Assembly: GCA_033675545.1 (NCBI GenBank)
Contig: JAWDGP010000286.1
Location: forward strand, 478,501 to 542,500
Reading direction: 5' to 3'
Origin: Elysia crispata
Taxonomy: Eukaryota; Mollusca; Gastropoda; Plakobranchidae
Length of the DNA stretch: 64,000 bases
Positions 22,101 through 37,100 of the stretch are shown here, piece by piece. Within the stretch, counting starts at the first letter, position 1. Each line of letters opens with the position of its first letter. The position numbers and the translations under genes were made by a program. The notes beneath the pieces are model-generated. The model saw nothing but the letters and a program-made list of their open reading frames with translations. It was not told the origin of the DNA and did not search any database.

Positions 22101-25100
22101 CTGACACCATGCTTTATTATTTTAAATAAGCTGATTTCCCCGTGAACTTGCATTGCTGCTATCTGTTCCCAGTACATGTTTTCGATCACTCATCGTTCTT
22201 TCTTATCTTCAGCTGTGTTAGTTTTGTGATTATCTCATTATGTCTCTCTCTGTCAAATGCTTTGCTGTAGCTTTTCCCTCCACAAGGCCACACTGTTCCT
22301 CTGCTGTTTCTAGTTTGATTTTGTTTCTGACTTGCATCATGATGATCCTAAAAGTGTTTTGGTGATATGACTCATAAGACTGAAATTTCTATATTATTCA
22401 TACTCTGTTGTCCCAGTGCTTTAATTTTACATTTAGAGATGTGTCATAGATTTTGTTGAGTAATGTTGCAATCTTATCAATTCCATAGTCTTCAAGTGCT
22501 TCTAAAAGTTCCACTGTTATACTGTCTGGGCCTGTTACTTTGCCTAATTTCATTTTTCTTATTGCTGCGTGGCTCTAATCTTTCATGATAGATGGACCAG
22601 CAAAATTTCATTACATTGCAATCATGTGTTTCCAATAATAAGGTTGTTGGCATGACACCATTGAACTAGTTTCACAGACAGTATTAAGAAAGAAAAAAAT
22701 GTCATGTAGTATTATCTAAAAACGTTTACCTTGTTAAGATTGTAGTAAATTAAATCACATCTTAAAGCTTAAAGAGCATTATGAATATAATGTATATTAT
22801 ACATAAAATTTGAAAAAGATACTACACTTAATTTTCTGTAGGCCTAGTAGTATTTAAGTAGTCTCGTCCAATCTTTACCTTTTATATTTATCCTTGAATA
22901 GTGTAATTGATTTTGACAGGAAGGAGTTGGAGTGTGTGGTATTATCTACAAAAGCAAGAATTTGAATGCCCTTAAAGATCACAAAAAGATGTAGAGCCAT
23001 GTTGCTCAGTTAAAGATCAGACTATGGTTCCGGCAGATTTGGGTCTGTTCCTCAAAGAGAATATACAGTGGACACTACTTAAGTTGAGGTGGCTTACATC
23101 AATGATTTTTTTTCCTTGAGTCTGTATCCATTGTAATAAGCTCTTGCTTTTCAGATATGTTGACCTTTTTTGGAGTGGTGGAAACATAAGCATTATTGTT
23201 TTCACTTCTTTCAGCCATTAAAACCAAGCTTTCTCTCACCTGAATCATCCGTTAGTAAGTGTTAAACCATGTGGTATTAAGTTACAAAGTGTTGACAGGA
23301 GAAATCAATTCAAAGTTGACTTCATGTGAGACTGGCAGAATCTTTGCTAAGAGCTAAAAAAAGCAGTTGGAACTATTCCCCTATATTCCTGTGGCTAATC
23401 AATCTTCATAGACAAAATGTGTAACAAAGCAATTAACTGTGTGTGTGGGTGGACAGGGTGAAGAAATTGCTAAGGAGTGCTAGTCAGAAATAGGTTAGAG
23501 GTGTTGAGCATTATCTTAGGCTAGACCTGTCTCCTCTAACCCATCCCTTCTCCCCCTGCTGTAGGGCTAGGCCTAGAACAATAGGTGTTATTGCTTATTA
23601 AATTTTGGGTGCATCGAGTTTGCAGGCTAGATCTATTTCCTCTGTGATTGGTTGATTGATCACTGCTCCTCCATCCCATCTCTCCTATGCTGTAGGACTT
23701 GGCATAGAACAATTGATGTTATTGCTTAGATCTACATTTTGTGGACTGGAACATAGTGTTTGTAGATTAAACCTGCCTCCACTGTGATTGGTTAATTGAA
23801 CACTATTCATCTCTCCCCGACTGTAGGTCTAGGCCTGGAACAATCTTCGATATTGCTGAGATAGATACACATTTTGCTTTGTTTTTGTAGGTTAGACCTC
23901 TCTCCTTTATGATTGGACAATTTAATGCTTCTCACCCATCTCATCTGTCCTGGCTATAGGACTAGGACAGTCAGGTTATTATTGAAATCTACTTTTAGCA
24001 TGTTGAATGCTATAAAATCCCTTAGCAAGAATACACGTGGTCTGAATCCAATAGCAATATAGGCCTTGCATCAGAACTAGTTTGATTTCTCACTACCAGT
24101 TCTCTATTGAAAATGAAACAACTGAACAATTGGATAAAAATTTACTTATACCAATGGCAGACAGAAATCTAACATTACTAGTGATAACCTTGACATGCAA
24201 TCATAAAATTGAGTTAACTGATGAGATGGAAAAGAAATCCAAGAAACGGAAAGATGTAGCATGTAACTTTGGAATGTAAGCTTATGGTCTCGACAATAGT
24301 GAAGAGCAAAGTTCAATACAGAAACATTTTTATTCTTGCCAGACAACAATATAAAGAAAGAAAAAACATAAATAATTTTTTTTATTTACACAAACAAAAC
24401 ATAACAATAAATTTAGCCCAACCACACATGAAATATTTCATTTCAAAATCAGTTTGAAATTGAGAAATTTTAAAACATGCATGTAAAAGATGCAAATGTA
24501 TTTTCTTTGCAGGCTTACAGTAACTTTGAAGCAGATGTAGTATGTCATGAACAGGTTATAGCATAATTATACAGGCATTACTATGTAGCAAAAATTAAAA
24601 ATTGACTGCAAAAGTTCTTCCTGTTTCAAAAATCATAAGTAACAATTATAACTTGAACAATCCTTTTTTTTAGAATGTGCAACAGTATCTGTAAGCTTTT
24701 TTGGTTATTGATCTGAGTTTGCTCTGGTTTCCAAAATCAGATATTTGAGGTGCGTAAAATCCCCCCCATCCCCACCCGCTAAATTGTTTGCTATGAAATT
24801 TACTCCATTCTTAACACTCCTCTTGAAATGGTTGTATTTAATTCATCTCTTTCCAGATTCATCAAAAGGCTCGGTTTAACAGCGAGATGGCTCACCATTC
24901 CATGCAATGTCTTGTGCAACTAGCCTGCCTGAATGGTTCTATCTTTAAAGTGCCTGCACTCTCAGACAATTCCAGCAGCACATTAAAAGTAAAACATGAG
25001 AGCTGAAGACTTTGTTAGCTAGAAACATGCAAAAAGTATTCTTACTTATTGTGAAATAAAAGTCTATTGACAGTGAAAAAATTATCACCCTGATATTTTT

Positions 25101-28100
25101 TTTTGTCAAAGAACATTTCACTTAAAACAAAAGAGTGATAATTTTTCCAACCTCTTTTGGGACTAAAAGGTATCATAAAAGATGCTGAAAAAGCCAAAAT
25201 TTGGACTTGTGCTTGATTTGCCTCTCATATCAACACAGTTGTAAGAGAAATCTCTTTTCAATATTTAATTTTGTGAATTCCTAAGTTTATGTTCTATTCT
25301 TATTTTCCTTTATTCGTTGATTTTTTTCTTTATATTTTGTTGAGCAGAGTAAATTTTGCACTTGTTAAACAATCTTTTAACACTATACTTTGAGTAGAAT
25401 GAAGATTCTCGTAAAGCTAAAATCTAGTTTTAAAATTGCATTTAGGATTTTAAGCATAGAAGTAGCTGAATTTGATCACCAAAATATAAAAATTGTTTCC
25501 ATTTTACATTGTAGAGATTCATACTAATGAAGCCAAGTTTTGTTTGAGTGCAAGAGATCTCACCGGTTTTACCTAAAAAATGAAGACCTGCAGTTCTCAA
25601 TGCATTAATACAATGATTTGCCCACTTTCAGTTCTTTGGTTGAAAGAAAAAATGAACTGAAAATGATTTAAGCATCTTTCACTCATGCTTATTCAGATTT
25701 TTTAAATAGAGATTTTTTATCTAGAACTAGATTGTATCTTTGATAGTGATCCCAGATACCAGAAAACACTCACCAACTATAAGCATTTCAAAGGCCGTCA
25801 TATTTCATCATTTATTGTGTTATTAATTTACTGCTTGTAAAAATGACATTACTTTATTGCTTTTTCATCAGGTGCAAGAAACTTGCCATGCATCATCACA
25901 ATACCTGAGTCAGTTCATTGAGGGGTTGTTGCACATGTTGTCTCTGTGAGTAAGGCTTGTATTTACTGCACTATTATAATCCCCACTCTATCTCCTTCCC
26001 TCAACCCCTTCTCCCTTTCTTCCCTATTCAGTCTCCTTATCACCTGACACCTCTTTATTATACATTTGCCTAATTATTAACTCACCTTGAAAGTGTATTA
26101 CTCAACCGTTTGAAAAGAGAGATATAATAAGAAAGTTTACTCAAAGCCTCAGAGATTGAGCCCTTGTATGGCCTTTTCTACTTAAAGTTGTCTTTTTTCA
26201 TTATCAAATGCAGGAATTTTAGTGGAAAATTAAAGACTCAAGATAATAATAATGATAAGAAGACAATATCAACAATGAAGGCTCATGATGAAATCATGGG
26301 CTACTGAGATACAAAATGTCTCAGAGCATTCAGATAGAGAAAGCATGAGAGTTGTCAAACTAAAAATAATTAACTGTGAACTAGATTAATTTCTAGATGT
26401 ATTTAAATAAATGAATAGTACAGGTATATAAATATATAGTGTGTGTGCTCGTACGCGCGCATTAGTAACCAAATCTCCATATGTGTGAAAGACATCATTC
26501 AAAATTCTTTTTAGGTATGATACAATTTTATCATTTTACAATATGTGACATAGCTTTTGAATTCTATGAGAAATTTTTTTCACGAATTTTCCAGAATTGA
26601 TCTACAAGATTATGAGAACTTTGGTGTTGCTTGCATCTTTAAAAATCTTCTGTTGATGTTTCCTGTTAATGACTTCAACTTGTTAGATGTAACCCTTTTT
26701 AAGTCCTTTATAGATGCTTTCACATCTCTAACATGTAAAATTGGACGCTTTGCTGCCCAGGAAGAGTCGGTTAGTAAAAATCTATAGAGTTAGAAAAGTT
26801 TTATTGATCCATTTCCATAAAAGCCATAGCTAAAGTTTTCTCAAAGTTGCTTTTTTAAAGACTCATATAGCCTGATGGCATGAACTATACACCTCAGAGA
26901 AGTATACCAAAATCAAAAAGTCCTAAAATTGGTTGATGATGGTCAAATACAGTGTATGTTAACATAAAAGCGTTGTGTAAATATGAATGATATTGTGCCT
27001 GAAGTTTCTTACAAATTCTTAATGAAATTATTTAGAAAGACAGAGAATCATTTGTTGTTCAAGATATCTTCTAATCCAATTTTTATTCTTTTGAGGCGTT
27101 CGTTTAAATTTTTAAAAAATTTTAATCACCAGATGAATATTGTTTTCATTAATTTTTTTTTCTCTTACTTTCTTGTCAATCAATCACCAGATGAATATTG
27201 TTTTCATTAATTTTTTTTTCTCTTACTTTCTTGTCAATCAGCTCCACAAAGATGACACCATTTACATGGAATCATATGAAAAATTGCTTGAATCGTGGAT
27301 GTCGTTAATACAAAATGTTGATTCTCTGCCTCCTGGCTCACTTTGTGTATCAGCTACACAGGTGTTTAATTCTTACTTGCAATGCCATCTAGCAGCCCCT
27401 GATGGGATTAGGACCAGGGTAGGTTGATCATTTTGAAATTGTATCAGGCTATTTTGTTCCTTATTTGGAAGAAAGAAAAGCTTGAGTGCAAATGCTATGC
27501 AAATAGGAAATGTATATAGTCTGAAGAGATTTGATTTTAGCAACTTGAAAAATTCTTTGGTATTTTATTATGAAAGCTGCGATCTTTGTGCTCAGCTTGA
27601 TAATGATTCTACCTATGTAAAACGGTGGTACTAACAGTAAACATTCCTCGCCAATGTAAGCTGCCTATTATGTCACTTATAATTGCCTCTTTAAATTTTA
27701 GAATCCAGATGATAAAGATGAAGAAATAAATGAGACAGAGGAGGATGACAGATATAAATTTGCAGATCAGCTTTGCTGCATTGGCTCATTAGGTCGCCTT
27801 ATTCCAGAGCATTCTTTGCCCCTTTTGTCAAAGTAAGTATAGTGCTCAGTGTTAAATTCTTCTCACATGTATACGTGACTATTGTTCATTCAGGATTTGT
27901 TTTTCTCCCATTCTTTCAAAAGGCATCTTCCAATTTTGAGTAATATCTTATGGAATGGAGAGAAGGGTAGGGATGAAAGGAAAAATTTCAAATTTCAAGA
28001 TTTAAATATTTACTCAAGATGTTCCAGGCTGGGAAATGGGAATGTGTGCTCTTTTTATATTGAATTTGGTACAACCTATCAAGGCATCAAAAAAAAATAT

Positions 28101-31100
28101 TTTAATTCATGTCAGCCCCATTGGTACAACAAATATTTTTTTTGATTTATTGAATCCAATCAAAAATAGGATCTCAACTATGTGAAAACTTTTTATTACA
28201 TTGTTGTGGCTCAAATTACATGCAATTTCCACAGTGTAGTTTGTAAATTTTTTATCAGAGCAAAAAGTCACTTTTATTTCCCTAGTATTACTTTTTTTTG
28301 TCTATAAATCATCTTAAATCAATCAACACAAAAATCAGAATCAATCATGAGGCTTCATTGAAATTTTTTTTTTAATTTCGAACCCAGAATATTGGAGGAT
28401 CGTGTAGACCAAATGAGCAGTCAACTGCAAAGTCTGCAGCAACGCCGTGACCTTGTGAGCAGTCATGAAGCCACAATGGATATGAGCACACTCCATGCTT
28501 TACAGGAAGATCTTCACTGGATTGTTTTGGTTGCTGGTCAGTCTAATTTTCCAATGTCATGGGATAAAACATGCAGTTCTGTCTTCTAACAAAAAGGAAA
28601 CAGTGGGTTTCAATATGTCCTTGGTGGACTGTTTGTCATTTTAGACTTTTCTGTAAAGAATATGGTGTTATGAAGTCAAGAACTCATTCTTTCCAGAGTG
28701 GTTGCTTTCCTTCATTAAGGCATTTTGAAAAAGGCCATGTTTTTTTGCAATGGTTTGTTTTTGAAATATTAATCATCCCTGTTTTTTTTTCAACAAACAA
28801 CTTTAAGAGATTTACTGATATATATTTGCTATTTTTTTTTCCCACAGAATTTAACCATGAAAAAACCTGATCTTACTCTTGAGAAGTTGGTAATATGATT
28901 TTCATTTTCTTTCAGGTAACCTCCTTGCAGACTCTGCTGAAGGTGAGACTCCAACAATTCCTTCTAATGTGATGAAATTTTCAATTGAGCAGGCTAAAAC
29001 TGTGGACATACCATTAACAATGAAGATGCTTGCCTCGCCTGCAGATAAGCTTGACCCCTCTCTTGAACATAAAGTGGATTCAGTTATCAGGTAAATTTTC
29101 TGTTGTTTTTTTTTTTTTTTTTAAATATCAGCTTTGTAAACAAGTTGTGTTCTTTCATGCAGCTTATATGAGGTTAGGAATATTTCCTGATATGGAATAC
29201 CAAGAGCCTAGCAGGATTATTTTTAATATCTTTAGGCATTGTATTTCCTGTTCTAAATGTAGTCATGGGAAATAACTAACATTTGTTTGACAAATCAAAT
29301 TCAAGTATATTTAATCTTAGATTTCCAAAAATTTCTGAAATGTCTTGATCACTTTTTTTTATGAATGCAATTTATTAAAATTTAGTAATAACTCAGTCAC
29401 AAGAAGTTTAGTTCATTTTACTACTCTACTTATAATATTTCTATCATAGATTTTGTCTCTCTGATTAATTAACATTTTTACAATTGGGATTTGTGTAGAT
29501 TGTAAATATATACACAAGCATAATAACCTTTTATTTTTCCAAAGCTCTATTCCGCTTTTTCATTGAATCAGTAGCAGCCCTGTAACTCCTAACAGATCTT
29601 AAGAAGGGCAGAAGAATACCTACATTTCTCAATTAGATGAGATTAAGAATTTATGTTTGGTTTCCTTACATACATGTAAGACTGTTTGGCAATACATTTT
29701 TAAGTTTATATATGTTCAATTCTCTCAGACTAATCACTGCTGTGTTTGGGTTATGTGAGGTTGGAAACCGTGCAATGTCTGCAAAATTGACAGAATTTCT
29801 TAGTCCTCAAGTGGACTGCACATTGATGTGGTTCTTAGAACGCTGGTCTGATGCTTACATGCTGCATGATGAGATGGACTATACAGAGGTTGGTGGCTTT
29901 GAAAAATATGCCTCTTGATCTTACTGATAAGATTGGAAAATACAAAGGGGTAAAAAGATTGTGATGGATTGAGTAAATTAAAAAATTCTGGTGTTTTTGA
30001 AAAGACTGGATAATTTTAGGCTCAGGATAGGTGGTGTTAAAGAATGGTCAAATATATATATCTTCAAAATGTTTAAGTGTCGTTTCTTATCTGATCCTGC
30101 ATTTCCATAGATGGTTATATTTGTAGGTTCTTAATTAGTGTGTATAGCAGGGGAATGTATCTACTTCTTTCAAGCCTCAGAGTCAACCAAAAAATGTGCA
30201 CTGTCATAACCTCTATGGTCACAGATACTGTAAAGCTGTGGTTAAGTCTTTGCATAGGGCTGGTTAGATGGGATCTGGCCCCATCAGATAGCACAAGCCA
30301 GGAACTAACCTTAAAATCTCTGTATTGTAAACCCAATACTCCCATCATAGGTATCTGGTGCAAAGACCAAACAAAAATTGTATCATCTTCAGAACAACAC
30401 ATTATTCTACAAATTATTATCATTAGAACTGTTTTATGTCAAACATATTTATAGAAGCACTGATTAAGTAGAATAGCATTATTGGAAGCTCCCAACATCC
30501 AGTAGTTATATCATTTAAGCCCTGACGGAGGTTACGGTGCCCAGTTTAAGTGATATTCTTTTAGAGCTGTTATAGTTTAGAACAGCTTTGAGAACTAAGT
30601 GTATCATTCACTGCAGAGTCCCTGTTTACTTCTGTTTATGCTTTTTTTCCCCCCAATGTTTGAAATGAGTAAAATGTTAATTGAAGCTTGATTTATGAAA
30701 GCTTTGCTCTTAGCCTGTAATGGGAAGTGATAGATGATGCAGCTTTACTGCCGAGCAGGCTATAGCTTTATGTAGAAACTTGAATGGTGATTTAGGTCTA
30801 AAGACAAGATTCTGAAGCTGACTCTTTGTCTTCTAAATTTGAAGAAGTTAGATCTAGACTGAATTCTAGGGCATCTAGATCTAGATTAAGTTAGGGGTGA
30901 TATCATATTTAAAAAATACTAAAAAAGTATATTCCTGCTTTCTTTACTAGAAAGTACATTTAAAATCCAACAAATTGGAATATCAGTAATTTATGTAGAT
31001 TCTTATTAAATGAAACATTTTATAGCAAAATCAAAAACTCATATGAGTGAACAAATGATTCTTCAGAAAAAAATCAAATTGGAAAAAACCTCTTGCTAAA

Positions 31101-34100
31101 AGAATTAACAAAAAAGTCTGTACAATTTCTCTAAATCTTTTTTCCTTGCCTTAGATGAGTCTTCCATTAGCCACCGCCTTTGGCTTGGACACAGAAGGAG
31201 TACGGTGGACCTTCAACTTTATTCTTCAGAAGATTTTTACCACATTGTCTGTATGGAACTCAGAACCAGCATTAACTAGTGACACACTTGAGTTGCTTAC
31301 AGATATGGCAGAGCAAAGCTCGAGGTAATTTTACGAGCCTACATAACTGAGTCAAATATAATCTGTATTCTAGATCTAGGATTAAAAGATTTGCTTACTT
31401 TAATGTGTCTTGATCTAAGTTATTTAACTTTTTAAGATGATTTAAGTTCTGAATTATATATATATATATATATATCAAATTCTGTTACACTCTAAAACCT
31501 CAGTCTAAAGGTTTTGATTGGTTTATCTTACATGTCAAGATAAGATCCTCTTTTTAGACTTTCCATAATATTTAATCTAGACTTAGATGTGAATCTAGTA
31601 CGTGATTGCTAATAAATTAGACCGATAGGTAGTGTTTTTGTAGATGTTGTCAGTAATCACCTCCAAGTGAGGGAATTTTCATTCTTAAGAAGATTTAAAC
31701 CTAACCATATTCAGCTCAAATGTCTGAAAAAGATACAGTGTAACCTGCAAAATTGGGGAGAGTTAGGAAATTAGTACATCTTTGTGATTATCAGGCTTAT
31801 CAATAATATTTACTGAGTTATCTGGTATTTTGGTTTTCAACTGAGATGATATCAGGCAAGTATTCCAATGGGAGGATAATCTTTAGAAGAGAGAATCTAT
31901 ATCAATGACTCCTGCGATAGTTTAGAACAGAGGGACTACACGTTTTGCTGTTTTCTCGATACTTTTCCAGCAAACTTGAGAAGTTAAGAGATAACTATGG
32001 CTATCCATGACTGACTAAAACATGTTGACTTTGATGGTAGCAATTGTCTGATCTAGAATGTAAACAAGTCTAGACAGTAAAGGTCATATAAAATAACCAG
32101 TGTCGCAACCACTTGCACATCCTTTGTCCCATGTGGGGCATGGAATGTGTTTATCTTATTGGATTTAAATAAATCCAGATATGCGATGAAGGTTTGGTTT
32201 GGTGCTGTTGGGTAGTGAAAGAGCTTGTTATGTCTATACGGAAAGGAGACTAAACAAAGTGCTATTAATTGCTTTCTTATGTATAAAACTAATTTTTGTT
32301 GAGATTTTATTATGCCATGAAGAAAAATTTTATCATTTTTATAATTTTTTAACAAAAATCTGATACTGATGAGGGGTGTAAAATATGAACAAAAGATTCT
32401 GCCTCTTCAGAGTTCTTCCCAAATTTGAAGGTTTCACATTAGTAATAAGAAAAGCTCATCCAGTTAGTTGCTGAAAGGAAAAATATAGATTTCTTGAAAT
32501 TTCTTTTGATTTCTCATATTTAAGTATACATTAACAAATTATTTGAAAGGGGAGATGATGAACTTGTGCAGTTTGGAAACTTGCACAGGTATAAGGATGC
32601 AAATATATTTATTGTCTAGGAACCAGGAGCATCAATTTTCCTTTCTGTTCAATTTTATACCAATGGTTTGTAAGTATGCAGTTTGTCTAAAAAAATTCCA
32701 CAAATATAGATGCACATAAGCACACCATTTAAATGTTTATACTTGCCACAGCCAGATGTGATCAATGGCTTATGACCATTGCACACCTATTTATTGGAAC
32801 ACTAGAGAAAAAAACTATTGAAATTGATGCTGCTTATTGGGAAATTGGCGTGACACTTCAGCTATGTGTTATTTATTTCAAATCATTAATTGATTTGCAA
32901 TCAATAATAAAAAAATAAGAACATACTGTTTCATGTGGTTTATAATTTTTCCAAAATCTCTTTATTTGCTCAGGGCCATGTATTTGTCTCAGTCAGAAGT
33001 CCTCTGGAGTTTAGCAAGGTTAGAATCTAACCACCAACCTCCTGTTTCATCTCTGGCACCTGAAGCAAGGCGGCAATTCATGAAAGCTATGGTCCTTGCT
33101 GGTTGTGGCATCAGAGACTCCTCTCAGGAGGAACAGTATTGGAAATTGGTAAGTATGTCAAGAATTGTTTCAGGGATTAGAATTTTCCATAAATCCTGCC
33201 CTTGCACCCGACAGAAATTGTATCAGTGAGGTTTAACTTACTTCACACCCCTATGTAAGATTTCATGGAAAAAAGAAAAAAGGTGAAACGATATATGTAA
33301 GATGAGAATGAGGAACAGTCTGTGCAAAAGTATAAAACTGGGCAATTTTATATATCAATATCATTTCTTTTTGTCTATTATTTATATTTTCAGTTACAGC
33401 AAAGAGATTTGTATTGTAGTTGAAACTGTCCAAAAAGTTATTTACTTTATTTTTATTCCTTCGAAAAACATTTTTCTCTTGATCTTCACATGCAGACCTG
33501 GCAATTATTCCCAGTAAAGGCTTATTGCTTCTCCTTCATCTAATTTCAACAGAGAAAAAAAATATTTTTTTTCCTCTAGATACATACAGTGTTATCTAAA
33601 TCTAGTCGATTACCAAAAAGCAATAGGAAATTTTGCTCTCAAGTAAATCTCTATTTATAATAGAAAACTTGGCATGACTTTGAGATTGCAGTTAGACTAT
33701 ACAAGGTGATTTTCATTCTGAACTACTGAAGCTAATAATTATAAATCTAGATCTAAGTTTTAGATTTTTTGTTTGTTTTGTTGTGGTTTTTTTTAAACAT
33801 GGCTTTGTGGATCTTAGTGAAAAGTTCTAGATCTAATCAGCTCAAATGACTTTAGAAAAGATAAAGATGAGGATAGCTGTATAAATGTTTAAGGAATATT
33901 CTGGTGAGTAAACCTTTATGATGCTTCAGCTCAGCCAGAAAAATCCAGTTTGGAGGAGACAGCTATAGTCTGAACAAAAAAAAATGAACTAAATCAGATT
34001 TAAAAAACAAGTGTGCTCCACATGGCTTGGTTTGCATGTTGCAACCTTATTTTTGAATTTTGTAAAGGGGAGATGGAGATGCCATCCCAAATTTGCCTTT

Positions 34101-37100
34101 GATATGCTTTCTCTAAAAAATTTCAAAAGTTCAGTAAAAAAAAAATGTGTCCGGTTCCCTGCGCTTTTGTTTGAATGAAGTGAAAATCAAAAAGGTATTT
34201 GGGCCTCTCCAATTTAAATACATTGACCACATTAAACATAAATTGTCCTAGTATTTTTATGAAGCCACATAAAATGTAAAAACTACACAATCATAAATCA
34301 TATGCAATTTCAATTCCTGATAATTTTGTTATATTGTCAAATTTATAGTTGTAGCCCAAATCTTCCAAAAAGATTATATACATTATGAATGCAAGATAAG
34401 TGAATGAGATCTCTTGTTTTCTTTTCCTCTTTATAACTTTCATTGTTTGTTTGTTGTTTTTTTTCTTCAAAATTTTATGTAGGTATTTTTGCAAAATATC
34501 TGATGCACAAATCCTTTTTTTCTTTTGAACAGCTGCTCCATTCTAATCATGAAAGGTTTCAACATTTAGCAGAGTCTACAGCATTTAAAGAGGGGAAAGA
34601 GGTTGCCAGACAACAGTTTTTGTACCTACTTGAGTCGTTGATCGGAATAGCCACAGCCACACAGCATTCCATTGCTAAAGAAATGTTTCAGGTATAAAGT
34701 AAAAGAACAAAGGAGAGGGCATCAGTATTGTAATATTTATGAATCCACAAACAGGTAATCCTTCCTATTAATGGACGAAGAAATGGCAGGAAAGAGGTGC
34801 ACTTGTTTATTTTAAAACTAAATTTGGAGCAGATAGATTTGAAGTGTGACAGTTCTCAAAGAGAAGTAAATAATTCTATTCCTCATTTGAATGACATTGG
34901 TCATTTCATAATGTTGTACCACAATTGATTCCCAATAGGTCATCAAAGCAGGATTAAAACTCATATTGCATGTTAAATACCCAACCTACAGTACAATATA
35001 CTGATGTAAATCAACATCTCTTGATTCTAAAAAAAATTGAAATGTTTGATGTATTTTTAGATAGATTTGGTTCTCATAGATTGCCAAAGTCTGCTCTACA
35101 CTTTTCTAGATCTATATTAGACATCAATGTATGATGTGATATGCTACTTTAGATCTAGATCGGTAAGCACAAATTCTAGGATCTTAATGTAGATCTAGAT
35201 AAATCTAGAACAGATCTGTGCATTAGATCTATAGCTATGCTAAGGCTTAAGCCAGTCTAGACCTAGATGGACAATTTTTATTGATGGCACAGTCTTGCTA
35301 TAGAGAATGGGTCTTGTCTAACCAATCCTATGCTAAGGATTGTTCGGAGCCCAAATGTGTAAGTGTAAAGGTTGTAACAACATTGCACTTAATCATTGTC
35401 TCTGAAGCTGCAAATAAGCTGTTACATTCCCATGCTATACGCACTAGTTGCTACTCAGATAGGCTAATCATCCAAACAGAATGCAGGATCAAAAACAAAC
35501 ATGTACCACCAGCACAAAAAATCTGATTAAGAAAAAAAAAAAAAAGACAAGAACAGAGCTATGGGCTGAAAATGTATAAAAAAAAATCTAGACCATTTTT
35601 CATGTCTCTAAAGACTAACATTTTTAAAGCTGTGAATCCTGCTTTGATTAATTAACTATTTGACTGTTGAGATAAAAATTTTTGTTGTGATAAAATGGGG
35701 ACCAAAAAAAAAAATTAAAAAAATGGTTAAAATCAATGATTACTTTTTTTAACTTAAGCCGAGGTAAGTAATCTGTGTGACTATTAGCACAAATGGTAAT
35801 TGCTGTTTATTTCCCTTTAACCACTTTGTTGGAGGGGTGGGACATGATATTTTTTTCAGAATCATGATCCTCAGTTCTTTCCCCTGCCTCGATCATTTAA
35901 ACTGGTGCACATCTGTCTGGTTGGGATGACCTTTGAGCAAATCGGTGCAATTGACCTTTCACCTTCAGCTAGCAAGACACTTCTATCCGCAGAAGCTTTT
36001 TAAAAATCCATGTGATTGACCTCTCTCTCTCCTCTCTCCCCCCGTTTTTTTTTCTTTTAAGTGCATTGAAAGGTAGTGTATTGTTGTGGCAAGCCCATGC
36101 CATTCACATTCAGACAGTGCGATGGGGTAATAATAGTGCTGTCTTTCTTCCGTCACTAGATCTTGCTGGTGCAACCAACGTGACAAAGTTTAGTCAGTAA
36201 AGGCTATTGCAATTGGCTCTATGCATCATTGCATGGTGCAATAGCACTGTTAGCGCCTCAGCCACAATGGTTTGAACCAGTTGTAAAGTGCAGTTGATCT
36301 TATCCTTGCTCTGTAATCATTCAAACATTTGAGTGGGTGGCCCAAATTTTGGCAGAGATTTTGGCCGCCTTACAATCAAGGTTAAAAAAAAAAGGGGAGG
36401 GGGTTATAAAGGGGTTTGACTTAATACAAAAAAAATTTATAAATCAGAAGAAAAATCAATGACTTAAGTTGTTTCCAGATCATTGTCATCTTAATTTTTT
36501 TTTCTGCCATAGATGTAAATAATGTGTCTTTTAAATATTTTTAGGGGAAAGGAAACTATAAGCTTTGATCAATCATGAATCATATCAAACTGCAAGTGAT
36601 ATATGAATAAAATCCTGATTAAATTTAACAAACACGGTATGGTTGGTGTAGAATAATACTATTAATTTTGAAATGTTGATCCTTTTTAAATAAATCGTAT
36701 CATAAAGAAATCTAGTCGACACATATGTTCATTTAGATATTGCAAACATTTCATTTTCAAACCATTTAAGCCTGATATTAACACATCTTTTATAAGAAAA
36801 ATTAGATAAGTGTTAAAAGTGTACCATAAAGTATGCAATATATACACTTTTGTATAGATAAAGATAAACTGTCAATTGAATAGTTTTATGATCATGCAGA
36901 AGATAATATATATATCACCAATCTTTTAAAGGATTGATTTAGTGAAAGTGAACCTAAAATTTTAAAGAGGCAGGAGATGAAAGTGCTCAGAGCAAATAAT
37001 TTGTTTTCTCTTTAAGGGATGATTAAAGATTGTTTTCTCTTAACTTTCACAATGTATTTGGAAAGAATCTTCTGGTGATGACAAAGGGCTTAATTTGAGA

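Larger units (their letters stand above)
19391..24856 (+). other. XPO4 intron 7 (5.5 kb)
   Basis: Longest XPO4 intron. It contains a LINE fragment on the opposite strand (20940-22600) and the ~125-bp degenerate tandem repeat (23518-23970). The remainder shows no exon or RNA gene. Confidence 0.6.

Noticed and set aside
30115..30454. Overlapping ~100-codon frames on both strands in XPO4 intron 15
   Set aside because: Mutually antisense and neither resembles a protein; more likely a chance effect of a less AT-rich block.
36240..36300. tRNA-like palindrome TGGTTTGAACCAG
   Set aside because: No cloverleaf with acceptor and anticodon stems could be built around it.
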